64,000 nucleotides of DNA, from NCBI RefSeq assembly GCF_026151205.1, contig NC_087078.1, forward strand, positions 14,119,118 through 14,183,117, written 5' to 3'. The notes beneath the pieces were generated by a model. That model was not told the DNA's origin. It saw only the letters and a list, made by a program, of their open reading frames with translations, and did no database searches. The position numbers were made by a program, and so were the translations under genes. The DNA comes from Bolinopsis microptera (lineage: Eukaryota > Ctenophora > Tentaculata > Lobata > Bolinopsidae). Positions 12,104 through 22,552 of this stretch are shown here, piece after piece; the stretch's first letter is position 1; each line of letters opens with the position of its first letter.

Positions 12104-14112
12104 ATGGTAAGATACAACTATCAATAACTTTATAAGATGAGTTGCATTTTAATTTCGAGTTGTCACCACTACTTTGATTACAGATAGATCAACCGAGATA
12201 CGAATTCATCTTTTTGCCATCTTAATTCTTTAATAACGAAATATTTTATCGATTTTATTGAAAATTTCGGAGATGAACTGTGGGTGGGTAAGGTATGTGA
12301 ACATGATTTTAAAGTTAAACTTCTTCGTCTAAATTTCAGGGAGTAATACATTTACTACTGGTTCTGGTGACCCTCCAGAACATTTATGCGCAGAGGGCGG
12401 ACCTTGACAATGCAGACCACTTTGAGTCTAACTCGGACCTTGACAATTGGGGTTATGCCGACCAGAATGCCGACCAGAAAATATACAACGGAGATGACGC
12501 CGAACTCAACGAATTTCCTTTCATGGTATGTGTAACGTTAAAAGCTGTGACTTACAATATTAGAATGCGATGTCAGGGTGTGCAACTCTTTCACTTTCTT
12601 CCCTTCACTAACCACTAATCACTATCCAGATGCGGATTAATAACAGTTTCACTTTCCTTTTCAGATGTGGATTAATAACAGTTTCACTTTCCTTTTCAGG
12701 TGCGGATAGTGTCTGAATATGGGGACCACTGGTGCGGAGGAGCCCTGATAAAGTCCAGGGTGGTACTGACCGCAGCGCACTGTGTGGTACACAATGGCGA
12801 GGTGGCCAAGGGCATGAAAGTGGTGGTTGGAGATTGGAAGATTGATCAAGAAGAGGAAAATGAAAAAGAGTATGAGACGGTGAGAAGTGTTGTACACCCT
12901 GGATACATGCACGATGCTCGGTACGGTGGAGACATTGCTCTGATTGTGCTGAAAGAGGATGTCCAGTTAGGTGATGGTGTGAAGCTCATTTACCTGCCAG
13001 AGGACAGGAGCTTCTACGAAGCTGGAGCCCCTGTCACCGTCATAGGGTTCGGTGGAACTGAGAAGGGGTATATTAGTTACACTCTCCAGAAACACGAATC
13101 TGAGATATCTGACCAAGATGCGTGCAAGGACTACTGGGGGGCTGAACAAGTCACCTTATTGGAGGGGGCAGTGTGTACTGGGAAGCCTCCCCTGGAGAGC
13201 TTCGCTTGGCAGGGCGACTCAGGAGGCCCACTCTTTGCAAAAGATGCAGGCGGCCAGTTTGTTCTGGTTGCCTTGACTAGCTGGGGGGTTAATAAGCCAG
13301 ATACTGATTCCTATGATGTTAACACTGATGTACACTTCTACAAAGATTGGATTGAAGAGAACACTGAAAAAGCTCTGGATTCAATGTGGATTGAACTTAA
13401 AGGAGGTCTATCCCACGGAGTTCTCCTATTCCATGACGGTCCAGAAGAGGTGTACACTGTGTGTAATCAAGGAGTTGGAAAACACGAGGTCGATGCGATC
13501 TGTCGACATCTGGGCTACTCATACGGTGTTCTAAAACACTCTGTAGAATACAAGAAAAAGCAAAGGAAGCAGAAGTCTGAACTACCTAAGTATGGTGTGA
13601 CAAATTTAGAATGTTCTGCTGAAGCTAAGAATGTGTTTGATGGTTGCGATATAAATGAGTACCCAGGCGAAGCTACAGTGCCCTGTTTTGCAGGTCAAGA
13701 AGTGACTGTACAGTGTGCGGATTCTGAGTGGATATTTGCAGTGGATGTTATTGATACCAAGGTGAAGAGTGATGGTGACTACGTAAAAGGAAAGGTTGAC
13801 TGTAAGGTAGATGCTAAGCTGTACGGCTCTCTCATAGATCTGAAGGAAGCAGTGCAAGTGTCCCTTCTCAATGTTATGGATGATGGTAGTGTGCAGGTTG
13901 TTGAGGAGAATATGAGGTACAGGAAGAGAGCACAGTCCTTTTTTGCTAAGCTGAAAGTCCAGGATGAAATAAAACATCACTGTTTTGTTTGTGTGGCTTC
14001 CATTCGGGAAAACGGTAAGTTCTTTGATGCAAAAGTGGAAGTGAAGGATTGCAAGATGGACTCTGCAGCAGCACTTAAAATCGTCAATGATAGAAAGAAA
14101 GCTGAAGAGTGA
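12104..14112 (+). CDS. Secreted trypsin-like serine protease with SRCR domain and novel C-terminal domain (paralogue 2)
   Basis: Exons 12104-12106 (ATG only, then GTAAGA), 12340-12525 and 12700-14112 give 533 aa with the same gene structure as paralogue 1. Signal peptide GVIHLLLVLVTLQNIYAQ; activation site DQK|IYNG, so cleavage after Lys. The catalytic triad is intact: His in LTAAHC, Asp in GGDIALI, Ser in QGDSGGPL. Position 189 is Phe, not Asp, and Cys191/Cys220 are lost as in paralogue 1. The SRCR domain (VCNQGVGKHEVDAICRHLGY, PCFAGQEVTVQC) and the C-terminal domain with HHCFVCVA are retained. The last intron has a 35-bp duplication carrying a second copy of the 3' splice site (12630-12699). 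The stop lies at the edge of the 21-bp array at 14111, so the transcript's 3' UTR may begin inside it. Confidence 0.9.
12630..12699 (+). repeat. 35-bp tandem duplication of a 3' splice site
   Basis: Units 12630-12664 and 12665-12699 differ at only one position near the start (ATGCGG/ATGTGG) and both end in CACTTTCCTTTTCAG. Use of the second gives the frame that matches paralogue 1. Use of the first would add 35 nt and shift the frame. Confidence 0.85.
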
Positions 14113-14585
14113 CGTAATCATTGCAAGAAGTGACGTAATCACTGCAAGTAGTGACGTCATCATTGCAAGTAGTGACGTCATCACTGCAAGTAGTGACGTC
14201 ATCATTGCAAGTAGTGACGTCATCATTGCAAGAAGTGACGTAATCACTGCAAGTAGTGACGTCATCATTGCAAGTAGTGACGTCATCACTGCAAGTAGTG
14301 ACGTCATCATTGCAAGTAGTGACGTCATCATTGCAAGAAGTGACGTAATCACTGCAAGTAGTGACGTCATCATTGCAAGTAGTGACGTCATCATTGCAAG
14401 TAGTGACGTCATCACTGCAAGTAGTGACGTCATCATTGCAAGTAGTGACGTCATCATTGCAAGAAGTGACGTCATCACTGCAAGTAGTGACGTCATCATT
14501 GCAAGAAGTGACGTAATCACTGCAAGTAGTGACGTCATCATTACAAGTAGTGACGTCATCATTGCAAGTAGTGACGTCATCATCT
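14111..14585. repeat. 21-bp minisatellite of CRE-like TGACGTCA sites (23 units)
   Basis: The unit is about TAGTGACGTCATCATTGCAAG, 23 copies in a row, starting at the stop codon of protease paralogue 2. Roughly 18 units carry the perfect palindrome TGACGTCA, the consensus CREB/ATF binding site. About 5 carry TGACGTAA. The variants AGAAGTGACGTAATCACTG and AGTAGTGACGTCATCATTG recur in a loose higher-order pattern of about 5 units. Both strands are open because 21 is a multiple of 3; coding is not supported. Confidence 0.95.
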
Positions 14586-14762
14586 CAAGACATTATTTCT
14601 TTAAAAAGACAAAGCATGTTTAAATTTTATGTTTACAAGAACTTCAACTTTGTAATGTGTAGTAAACTTCTATCAATGATTTTCTTTATAATTCACGGCA
14701 ATAACGTAATTTTGATTTATTTGGTAACTGAATTTGGTGCTAATATTATATTCATCGTTATT

Positions 14763-14834
14763 GGTAATGTAGCCGAGCGGTGATCACTTCCAAATTTAAA
14801 TTCGGAGGTAAAGGGTTCGGATCCCGGCGTCACC
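14763..14834 (+). tRNA. tRNA-like sequence (degenerate; possible tRNA pseudogene or SINE head)
   Basis: TAGCCGAGCGG matches the pol III A-box as found in Ser/Leu-type tRNAs. GGTTCGGATCC, 38 bp downstream, is one mismatch from a B-box. The ends GGTAATG and CGTCACC can pair over about 6 of 7 positions (one G-T). The D-stem, anticodon stem and T-stem do not fold canonically and no anticodon can be assigned. It is therefore a tRNA relic or tRNA-derived element rather than a proven tRNA gene. Confidence 0.4.
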
Positions 14835-16060
14835 TAACCTAAGTACGCAGTTAATGATTCCGTTGGATCTATGTAACATCACTTGTAAATAAAAAACATC
14901 TGTGTAAATATCCCCTCGGATGAAACTACACCGAATGATCAGGAAAGCTGCGAAGCTCTTTTGCAAGTTCCAAAAATGTAATGCATATTAACAAAAAATC
15001 ACGTACTGATCATCACTGCCCGTTCTCAATAATCAAGCATGAACTGGTGTGCAAGAGAGAAATTTATCATACTGAATAAAACTTTTAAAACAAAATTAAT
15101 TCTCTTCGATGCAGTGTTCATCCAATCAGGAATCAGAAAAAGTGAAGATTTGCAAATCATGCCGATTTTATTGACCACATGTTAAGTTGAACGGTTTATC
15201 GTGCAAATGCAGCTAAACAACTGTAGCTAAAACTCAAGACATTGATTATGATAATATGCAGTGCATACCATTTTAAATTGTTTGATTTGATTAAAGGGCC
15301 GTTTAGCGTTGAGGCTACAAATCTGAAGTACTGTTTTTGAATTTGTTAGATGCATTAATATTTTTTCTGAAATTTAGATCTTTTTTATGTTCTAGAAACC
15401 CCCTCGCGACCGTCGCAGCCTTTATACCCCCTTTCCAATTTTTATTCAGACTCATCAGAAGTCGTTCGACAGGTCAATGGAAGATAAGAGGAAACCCGTG
15501 CACTAAATACTTTAATAGCCAGTTTTAAACGAGACGCAATTGATGCTGTAAATGAATGGGAAAAGTGAGCGACCGATTTCATTCTCGGTACCATTTTGCA
15601 TTTGCAGACGGTCAATCAAATTAATCCCATTAATATCATTTCATTTTGTTTGGGAAAAAGAGACAATGGCAGTGGTCCACTCTACCCATGATTGATTATG
15701 GGTTTTGGTCAAATAAGCATTAAGCCATTTAGATGCTCCAAAGCATCCTTCGTATTGCGTTTTTGAACACTGAACACTGAACAAGTATTGCGTTGTTGAA
15801 CAGTGAACACTGAACATACCAATTCGGTGATTCAATTTACCCGTTTTTTCGGCCCACATACAAGACCAAAATCACAGGAATGTGCTTGAAGGCACAAACT
15901 GTAATAACTTTGCGGCTGTCTCATCGCAGTTCATCGAGTCAGCTAGAGATTATCTTAGCCCCTGACAGGAGAATATCAGATTAACATATCTACCTGAGAT
16001 ACCCTGGTCCCAGAAATCACATACAGAGTGCCGGCAAGGGTACTAATAACCTTCCCGCAC
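14835..16060. other. Intergenic, no gene recognised
   Basis: No supported coding or RNA feature. Short local duplications around 15757-15815 (TTGAACA(C/G)TGAACACTGAACA) look like slippage products. Confidence 0.4.
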
Positions 16061-16421
<361 letters not shown>

Positions 16422-16828
16422 CTTAATTTGCTGAAGGAAACCGAATTCAACTGTGGGACGGAACATTTTTAAGTAATTACTGATTGGGCTATTATTGTAT
16501 TCCTTGATAGTCATAGATCGCTTTGGGATAGGTGTATTTTGTATAGAGTTTTTATGGTAGACTAAATTTGTCGTTCTTAAGGTATGTCATGTGATCCAAA
16601 GTTACAAAATGTTTTCACCTTCAGCTGTTGATTTAATTAAAACAAATCGTTATTCTCATAGTGGGCTTCACCACAAATCTAACCAAAATGCTGCTTCATT
16701 TTTCAATTTACTAGTATTCTCAGATTTTAACTCAGGCCCATAAAACTTAACTTACCTAAATATATAACTCACCAATATCTCTCACCAATATCTCTCAGGA
16801 AGGCTCGCTGAATATCCATCCTCACAAA

Positions 16829-17880
16829 ATGGTAAAGATTCTTATTAATTATTTTAACTGAGACCTTTTTAGCTCAAACCTTATAAACCATTGTTCTCGT
16901 CAAACCTTATACACTATGAACAATATTTTCCGCAGAATGAAATTATACGATTCTAATCGAGGAGCCGACTGGAAACCATAGGAAGCAGGGATTACGCGGG
17001 GACACGTTCCAACAAAGGATTCGAAAAGATGCCGGAGTTTGGGCTCACAAAAGTGGACTGCACTGATTTTGCAGTCCAGTTTTCAGATTGTTCTGCCCAA
17101 TCCTACCCGGAAGAGGCAGAAGTTCCCTGTTTCCACGGACAAGAAATAGCAGTACATTTTTTTTAGAGAGGCTGGGCCTAGTTGGCCCACGAGAGGATAG
17201 CATATGAATGCTTTGCCTACCTCTGGGGTATGGCAGTCCTGTGGGAGGATGCCAGTGGAATCAAGATGTGTAATCAAGGATGATGGTAAGTGTTGTGGGG
17301 TGTGTCATAGATAAACGCTTAAGTGGTGGTTGAGTGTGGAAGAGAGAGGCGAAATGAGACGGCGTTAAAGTAGTCGCTATGTTACACCTGTCTGGTCCAA
17401 CTCCTCTGGCACCACTAGGCGTTTAATAGCAGTACAGTGTTTCAGCTCGGAGTGGGAATTTGAGTTTACTCATATGCAGACCAAGAGCAAGACAGGAGAC
17501 AGGGGCAAGGCCAGGGGCGGACTAACCGCTCACAAATACGGAGTGGAAATAAACGTGAAGAAAGAGGTGACAGGTATGTTGGTGAACATCAAGGAGAACG
17601 ATGTTGAGTTGGTACAGTATATGAAGTACAAGAAAAAGAAGGGCACCTTCGTCTCCAGTTTCAGGGACCTAGATCACAGCTGTCTAGCTTGTGTAGCAGT
17701 CATTAACGGTGCTGAGGACCAGTTTCACATCTACATGCTGGAAGATGAGAGCACTTGTAAATTAGATCCGGCTGCTGCAGGGACAACACTCAGGGCGTTT
17801 ATAGAAAACGGAGGTCCTGATCCTAAGCTGCAGAGACAACACTCAGGGCGTTTATAGAAAACGGGGGTCCTGATCCTAAC
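16829..17880 (+). pseudogene. Relic of a third trypsin-SRCR paralogue, interrupted by a LINE fragment
   Basis: An ATG followed directly by GTAAAG (16829-16831) mirrors exon 1 of the two intact paralogues. From about 17023 the frame matches the second half of the SRCR domain (MPEFGLTKVDC, EEAEVPCFHGQEIAV). At 17157 it is broken by a 268-bp insertion and resumes at 17425 with VQCFSSEWEF and the C-terminal domain (KYKKKKGTF, HSCLACVAVI) to a stop at 17855. No signal peptide or protease domain was found, and a stop codon (TAA, about 16954) precedes the SRCR part in its frame. A 53-bp tandem duplication near the end (about 17774-17879) shifts the frame and shortens the tail. Overall a non-functional remnant, though the C-terminal segment is well preserved. 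Confidence 0.75.
17157..17424 (-). mobile_element. 5'-truncated LINE/SINE 3' end in the third protease paralogue
   Basis: A 268-bp insert begins on the + strand with T8 (A-tail on the minus strand). It is flanked by the 12-bp direct repeat AATAGCAGTACA at 17145-17156 and 17425-17436. Its tail (GCCTCTCT before the A-run, with CCTCTCGTGGGC) matches the end of the LINE fragment at 45562-46056, so both belong to one family. Confidence 0.85.
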
Positions 17881-18166
17881 GAAGGTGAAGACGATAAATG
17901 AGCTGGAAATTGAAGCTTGGACAAATTAATTACGGTTGAAGGAAACACGAACTGAACATTCTTACGGTGAATTAGCGAACAATTTTGTAGATCTAAATAC
18001 GTAAGAGAGAAAAATCTAATTTAAACTATTTTCACTTTTGGAAGGCTCTTTTATCATTAATATTTTAAAGAAGTGATAGTTACACACTTAGTTTTAGTAC
18101 AATTCAAAAAATATTATTGCTCACTACTGCAGTCATGATGCAAAAACATGCACTGAATTTGGTGGA

Positions 18167-19275
18167 TCCAATCCCGTGGAAATGTGCCCATTAGAATATA
18201 GCCTCTCCAGAAAAGCCACACAACCTCTCACTGAGGCTATCTTAAACCAGAAACTCACGCTCTCCCCTGAGGAAACACATGAAATGAACCAAAAGATCAA
18301 ACATGCGAAAAATGGTATTTCTAGTGAGAAAACCCTCTACAATAAGTACAAGTTGGCCTCTATTAAAGCAAAATGTACTGACGACATCAGCAGAAACCTG
18401 GACATTCTCTGCCAGAAAGGAGCATCGTCATGGCTTACCGCTTTACCGCTGGAGGAATTCCACTATAAGTATACGTTATAAAAGCAGGAATTTACCGACG
18501 CCGTCCAGATGAGATATAAACACCCAATCAGAGACAGACCGCAGATATGTGCATGCTCTAAAGCGAACACCATAGACCATGCACTATCCTGTGCTATGGG
18601 AGGTTACAGGGATATGCGGCACAGCCAGATCCGCGACCTAGAAGCCAGTCTCCTGGAAGAGGTATGCAAAGACGTTCGGACAGAACCAAAATTGCTACCT
18701 CTTACAGGAGAAACCTTCAAACTCAAGACGACTAACACCCGACCAGATGCAAGGCTGGACATCACGGCAAGGGGGGTCTGGAACACCGTGGACAAGACGT
18801 ATTTCGACGTTCGAGTCTTTCATGACGGGAATAAAAGCAACAGTGGGCCCATTGACAAAGTGTTTCAGAAACACGAGGCTGAAAAGAAACGAACATATAA
18901 CAGCCGGGTCCTGGAAGTGGAGAAAAGCACATTTCTACCCCTCGTTTTCTCCACTAGCGGAAGCATGGGGAAAGAGGCTGAAGCTTTCCATAAGAGAATC
19001 GCAACACTCATATCAAACAAAAGGGGAACACCCTATAGTGATACGATTTCTCACATACGCCGAAAACTCCGCTTCTCAATCCTCCGCACAAACCTCGCCG
19101 CCATCCGAGGACACAGAGGAAGAGCAGTCCAATGGTGCGACAACACGGACAGCGACATCAACCTCATACCAGGATGGACTAGTAATATGTGTTGATATTA
19201 TGTTTATATTTTCAAATTGTATTGTATATAATAATTTTACACTTTGACCGTTGGGAGCGGTACCTATAAAAAAAA
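18167..19275 (+). mobile_element. 5'-truncated non-LTR retrotransposon, same superfamily as the PHD-RT element
   Basis: Flanked by the perfect 12-bp TSD GAATTTGGTGGA (18155-18166 and 19276-19287) and ending in A8. It encodes only the C-terminal part of the polyprotein in two frames (18176-18481, 18509-19195). Landmarks are ASSWLTALPLEEF, a CAC..HALSCAMGGY..RH zinc-like motif, DARLDITARG, TYFDVRV and PLVFSTSGSMG. The same landmarks occur in the protein at 28070-31219 (TFYDIRV, PLVFTTSGGMG). A stop plus a frame change near 18480-18510 shows it is dead. These motifs are compatible with a restriction-like endonuclease, which is inference. Confidence 0.88.
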
Positions 19276-19287
19276 GAATTTGGTGGA

Positions 19288-20394
19288 AACTGAACATTTT
19301 AGTCTGAATCGAAATCTATAGATGAAATGTAACATTTGTGTATTATTATTTTATAAAACAAGTAATTGAATGTATTATAACTTTTTAGTTTAATAATTCT
19401 AAACTTCTTGCCTAGAATAATTCATTTTTAAAAGCTATCAGAAGACCTCTCATCGGCGTCTCTTAGTAACCTAGTAACCTAGTAAATAAGTAACCTAGTT
19501 ACCTCAAGCTGATACTAACCAATAGCATTGCGTTCCTATTTCTCATTCCGCCGATCAATATTTTCTAATGGCGTTACAAATAAGCAGGGGGGGGGGGGGT
19601 TGTTACGCCGTACAGGAGATGCTGGGATGAATGACCTGCTGGTCGAGTAGACCTAAATGAACTGGGACAGCAGCTTTCATTAGAATTGCTAAATCTAGAA
19701 AAGGCGATAATCTGTTCAACACCATCAAGTCTAAGTGGATATTGAGATGTTACAGATTAGAGTTTAAATAACTAACAAATTTAATAATTAAAAAGAATGT
19801 GTTATTGAAGAGGACATGATGAAGATAATTTGAATATTTTCCCTGCACTCGCCAAATCTTAACGACGCTCATTGCTGCTATTCTGTATTTGTTTACATGT
19901 TGATATCAGCAATATAAAAACAATGGAATTTATTCGTCCTACTCCGTCCAAAGTGTACGTTTTAGCACCCCGCATCAGATCATACTTTATTTATGGTCTC
20001 GAATTTCTCGTTGCCAAAGGAACAGTAATTAATAATATTATGGGCTTACGAGCATTGCATCAGTGGCTGTAATGTTGCTATGGAGACAAATACAAACTTT
20101 TCAGAGAGGGACATATGCAACATGCGATATGTTATTATAAAAATTATCTCACTTAAAATAACCTTCTTAAAATCATCGCCAGCTTTACACTCACACCACA
20201 AATACTAATTATAATAACTATAATTAGTTAATTATAACAACAGATAACAACAATTGGATTAAAGAAAAGGCTGTGAATACAACTTGCTACAGAACGTATG
20301 CTGGGAGTTTAAGTCAGAAATTTAAACAGCTACTGAGCCATGGTTACTAAACTGAGTTACTAAGTATAAGTTACTAGGTTACTAAGTAACAAAC
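19288..20394. other. Intergenic or 3' region of the minus-strand CIMIP2-like gene
   Basis: No convincing exon was seen, although a further 3' exon of the minus-strand gene at 20395-22552 could be hidden here. Direct repeats built on GTAACCTAGTA occur at about 19466-19500, and similar TTACTAAGTTA motifs recur at 20345-20390 and 22360-22500. There is a G10 run at about 19588. Confidence 0.4.
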
Positions 20395-22552
20395 CTCGTC
20401 GTGGTTGTTAGGTAGCCGGTAAGGTGAGGTCCCGTACTGGAAGTCACGTGGTTTGGCAGGGTACGCGTTAGCTTTACTAACCGGAGTCAGCGGTCTTCTC
20501 GGTACCATCTGTAAAATAGGGGGCCTTTTTGTTAGTCATTCACTCAAGGGTAAAAGGATACGTTTCATTTTCAATATCTCAATTAGTGGATACTCAGTTT
20601 AGCTATAGTTATTGTAAACTCATCGTTACTAAATAACTTTTACTCAGTGTAATTATACAACTCTAGACTCATTGTAGATAACTCACTTTCAGTGTCTCTT
20701 CACTCTTCTCTTTCACGATGAGATCAGCTTCGAAAGACTTGAGCGCATTGTCGCATGCCTGTGCGTAGCGCTGCCCGAAGAAATGCTGTCCTTTCGGCAC
20801 GTAGCCTGGGATATCGGACACTGTACTTTATAACTAAATCTCAAAGTTGACACTGTACTTAATAACTAAATCTCAAAGTTGAGCGCAGTTAAAATTCATA
20901 AAATGGTAGTAATCTATAAAATATAATGTATTTTTTTAAATTAATCGACTCTACTAATTGACTAATTAACTAATTGGTAAATGACACTAACCAGTGTAAC
21001 CTGGTACCATGCTCCCCTTAAGTTTAGTGTTGCTCCAACCCTCCTGAGACGCTGGCTTACTCCTTGCTAACGGCTCCTGGAACTTTACCTCCTTTATTAC
21101 ACGGTACGGCATCTGCTGGGAGAGGAGAGACTGGTTACTCAGTTATCTGGTATTGTACCACAAGTATTTAGAAATTAAGAGTCATTGCTATGTTTTTAAA
21201 TCTTCAATTAATCGCCTTGTATATTTCCAAAGTTATAACGTTTTAATTAGTTGAAATTTCAAAAGACTGAGACAGTTAAGTACTATTAACTGGATGGTAG
21301 TAACTACATATTACATGAACCACTATTATTTCTAGATCAGTCCACAGTCAACAGTGTGTTTAAATCATGATTTAGCCAAAAAGAGTATTTTTTAATTCTA
21401 CATAAAATGTGTCAAATAATCAAAATAACAACAAGCAACTAAGAAAAAAGAAAAACCACACTCGGCTCCTAACAGTGACTAAGTTTACTTGTTAAGGTAG
21501 TGCTTGATATTGTGTTGTCATCTGAGTACTTATCTTCAGTACTTGGGGCTATTTAGCAGTTGTAGTTAGATCAGGTGGCTCTCTGGACTTAGATTTTAAA
21601 ATATGCTTATTTCAATTTATCAAAAAGTATGCTTATTCTACTAGATCAAAAGTATGCTTCTATTCAGTAATACTCTCTCATATTATTGCAGATTTTCAAT
21701 GGACAATGAAAGCATAGAAATACCCTGAAATCTTGTATTGAATGAAAGAGTAAAATAATTATTCCATACAGTAATATTGGTATGATTGTGTTGATAACAA
21801 TATAATGTGAACCTGTTATCTGTATTTAACCTAGTATCCTTCCCAGCAACAATTATAAACAAGACTTGTTCAACTAAGTATGTTCCATCCCCATCTCCCT
21901 CCCCTCCCCTCGCTAAACCCTGTACCCTCCCCTCCCCTCCCTTCCCCTCCCCTCCCCTCCCCTCCCCTCCCTCCCCTCCCTCCCCTCCCTCCCCTCCCTC
22001 CCCTCCCTCCCCTCCCTCCCCTCCCTCCCCTCCCTCCCCTCTCTCCCCCTTCCTAAACCCCGTACCCTCCCCACTCCCCAGATTAGTATAACAGTATGAC
22101 AGTATAACAGTATTAACAGTATATAACCTTGCTCTGAAGATAGTCGGAGGTGTCCAGGATAGAATGTGTAGTTTGTCCATATGTTCCTCCGATCTTAAAT
22201 TTAAACTGGGGAACATACCCCAAATACCTGCAATGTATTGATATCATACAAAACGACAGCAGAAATTATAAAATAAAAATTAATTAATATTCAAATTAAC
22301 ATCATATCTCATTGTAAAACTGCTCGTCTTAATATAAGACTGCACAGTGCACGTATATAAGATACTAAGTTACTAGGTTTAAACGTAACATAGGTTAATT
22401 AGTCACTAAGTCACTTATTCATAATGTTCCTGTGTTACTAGGTTACTAAATTACTAGGTTACTAAATTACTAGGTTAATAGGTTACTAAGTGACCTAGTA
22501 CATACCCTGGTAAATGGTAAGGTGCCGGAGTTACTAACGTGCTTTGTACCAT
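20395..22552 (-). CDS. CIMIP2/FAM166-like ciliary microtubule inner protein
   Basis: Five minus-strand exons join in phase: 22552-22506, 22227-22128, 21112-20992, 20820-20687 and 20508-20395, about 172 aa. The first exons build PGYLGYVPQFKFKIGGTYG and the fourth carries IPGYVPKGQHFFGQRYA. Both are versions of the repeated (P)GYxGyVPxxxxxxGxxYG motif of the FAM166/CIMIP2 family, whose vertebrate members bind the inside of ciliary doublet microtubules. Exon 5 (MVPRRPLTPV..SPYRLPNNHDE) either splices on at GAG|GTTTGT or reads 7 codons further to a TAG. So the 3' end is unresolved and the gene may be longer. The start Met at 22552 follows an acceptor-like CATTACAG, so a 5' UTR exon may lie upstream. 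Confidence 0.72.
21890..22050. repeat. CCCTCCCCTC simple repeat
   Basis: A pyrimidine-rich array (CCCTCCCCTC and CCCTCC units) inside intron 2 of the minus-strand CIMIP2-like gene. Its complement is G-rich and could form G-quadruplexes on the transcribed RNA. The Gly-Glu ORF through it is an artefact. Confidence 0.9.

Noticed and set aside
13606-14623. Long ORFs on both strands through the CRE array (SDVI and MMTSLLA repeats)
   Set aside because: The 21-bp unit has no stop in these frames, so the ORFs are automatic. The minus ORF also runs antisense through the protease exon.
19872-20072. 66-codon ORF MLLFCICLHVDISN
   Set aside because: No homology, splice context or compositional support; length expected by chance.
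21683-22216. Gly/Glu-rich and Pro/Ser-rich ORFs
   Set aside because: Artefacts of the CCCTCC simple repeat. The minus-strand ORF overlaps a real exon (22227-22128) in a different frame.
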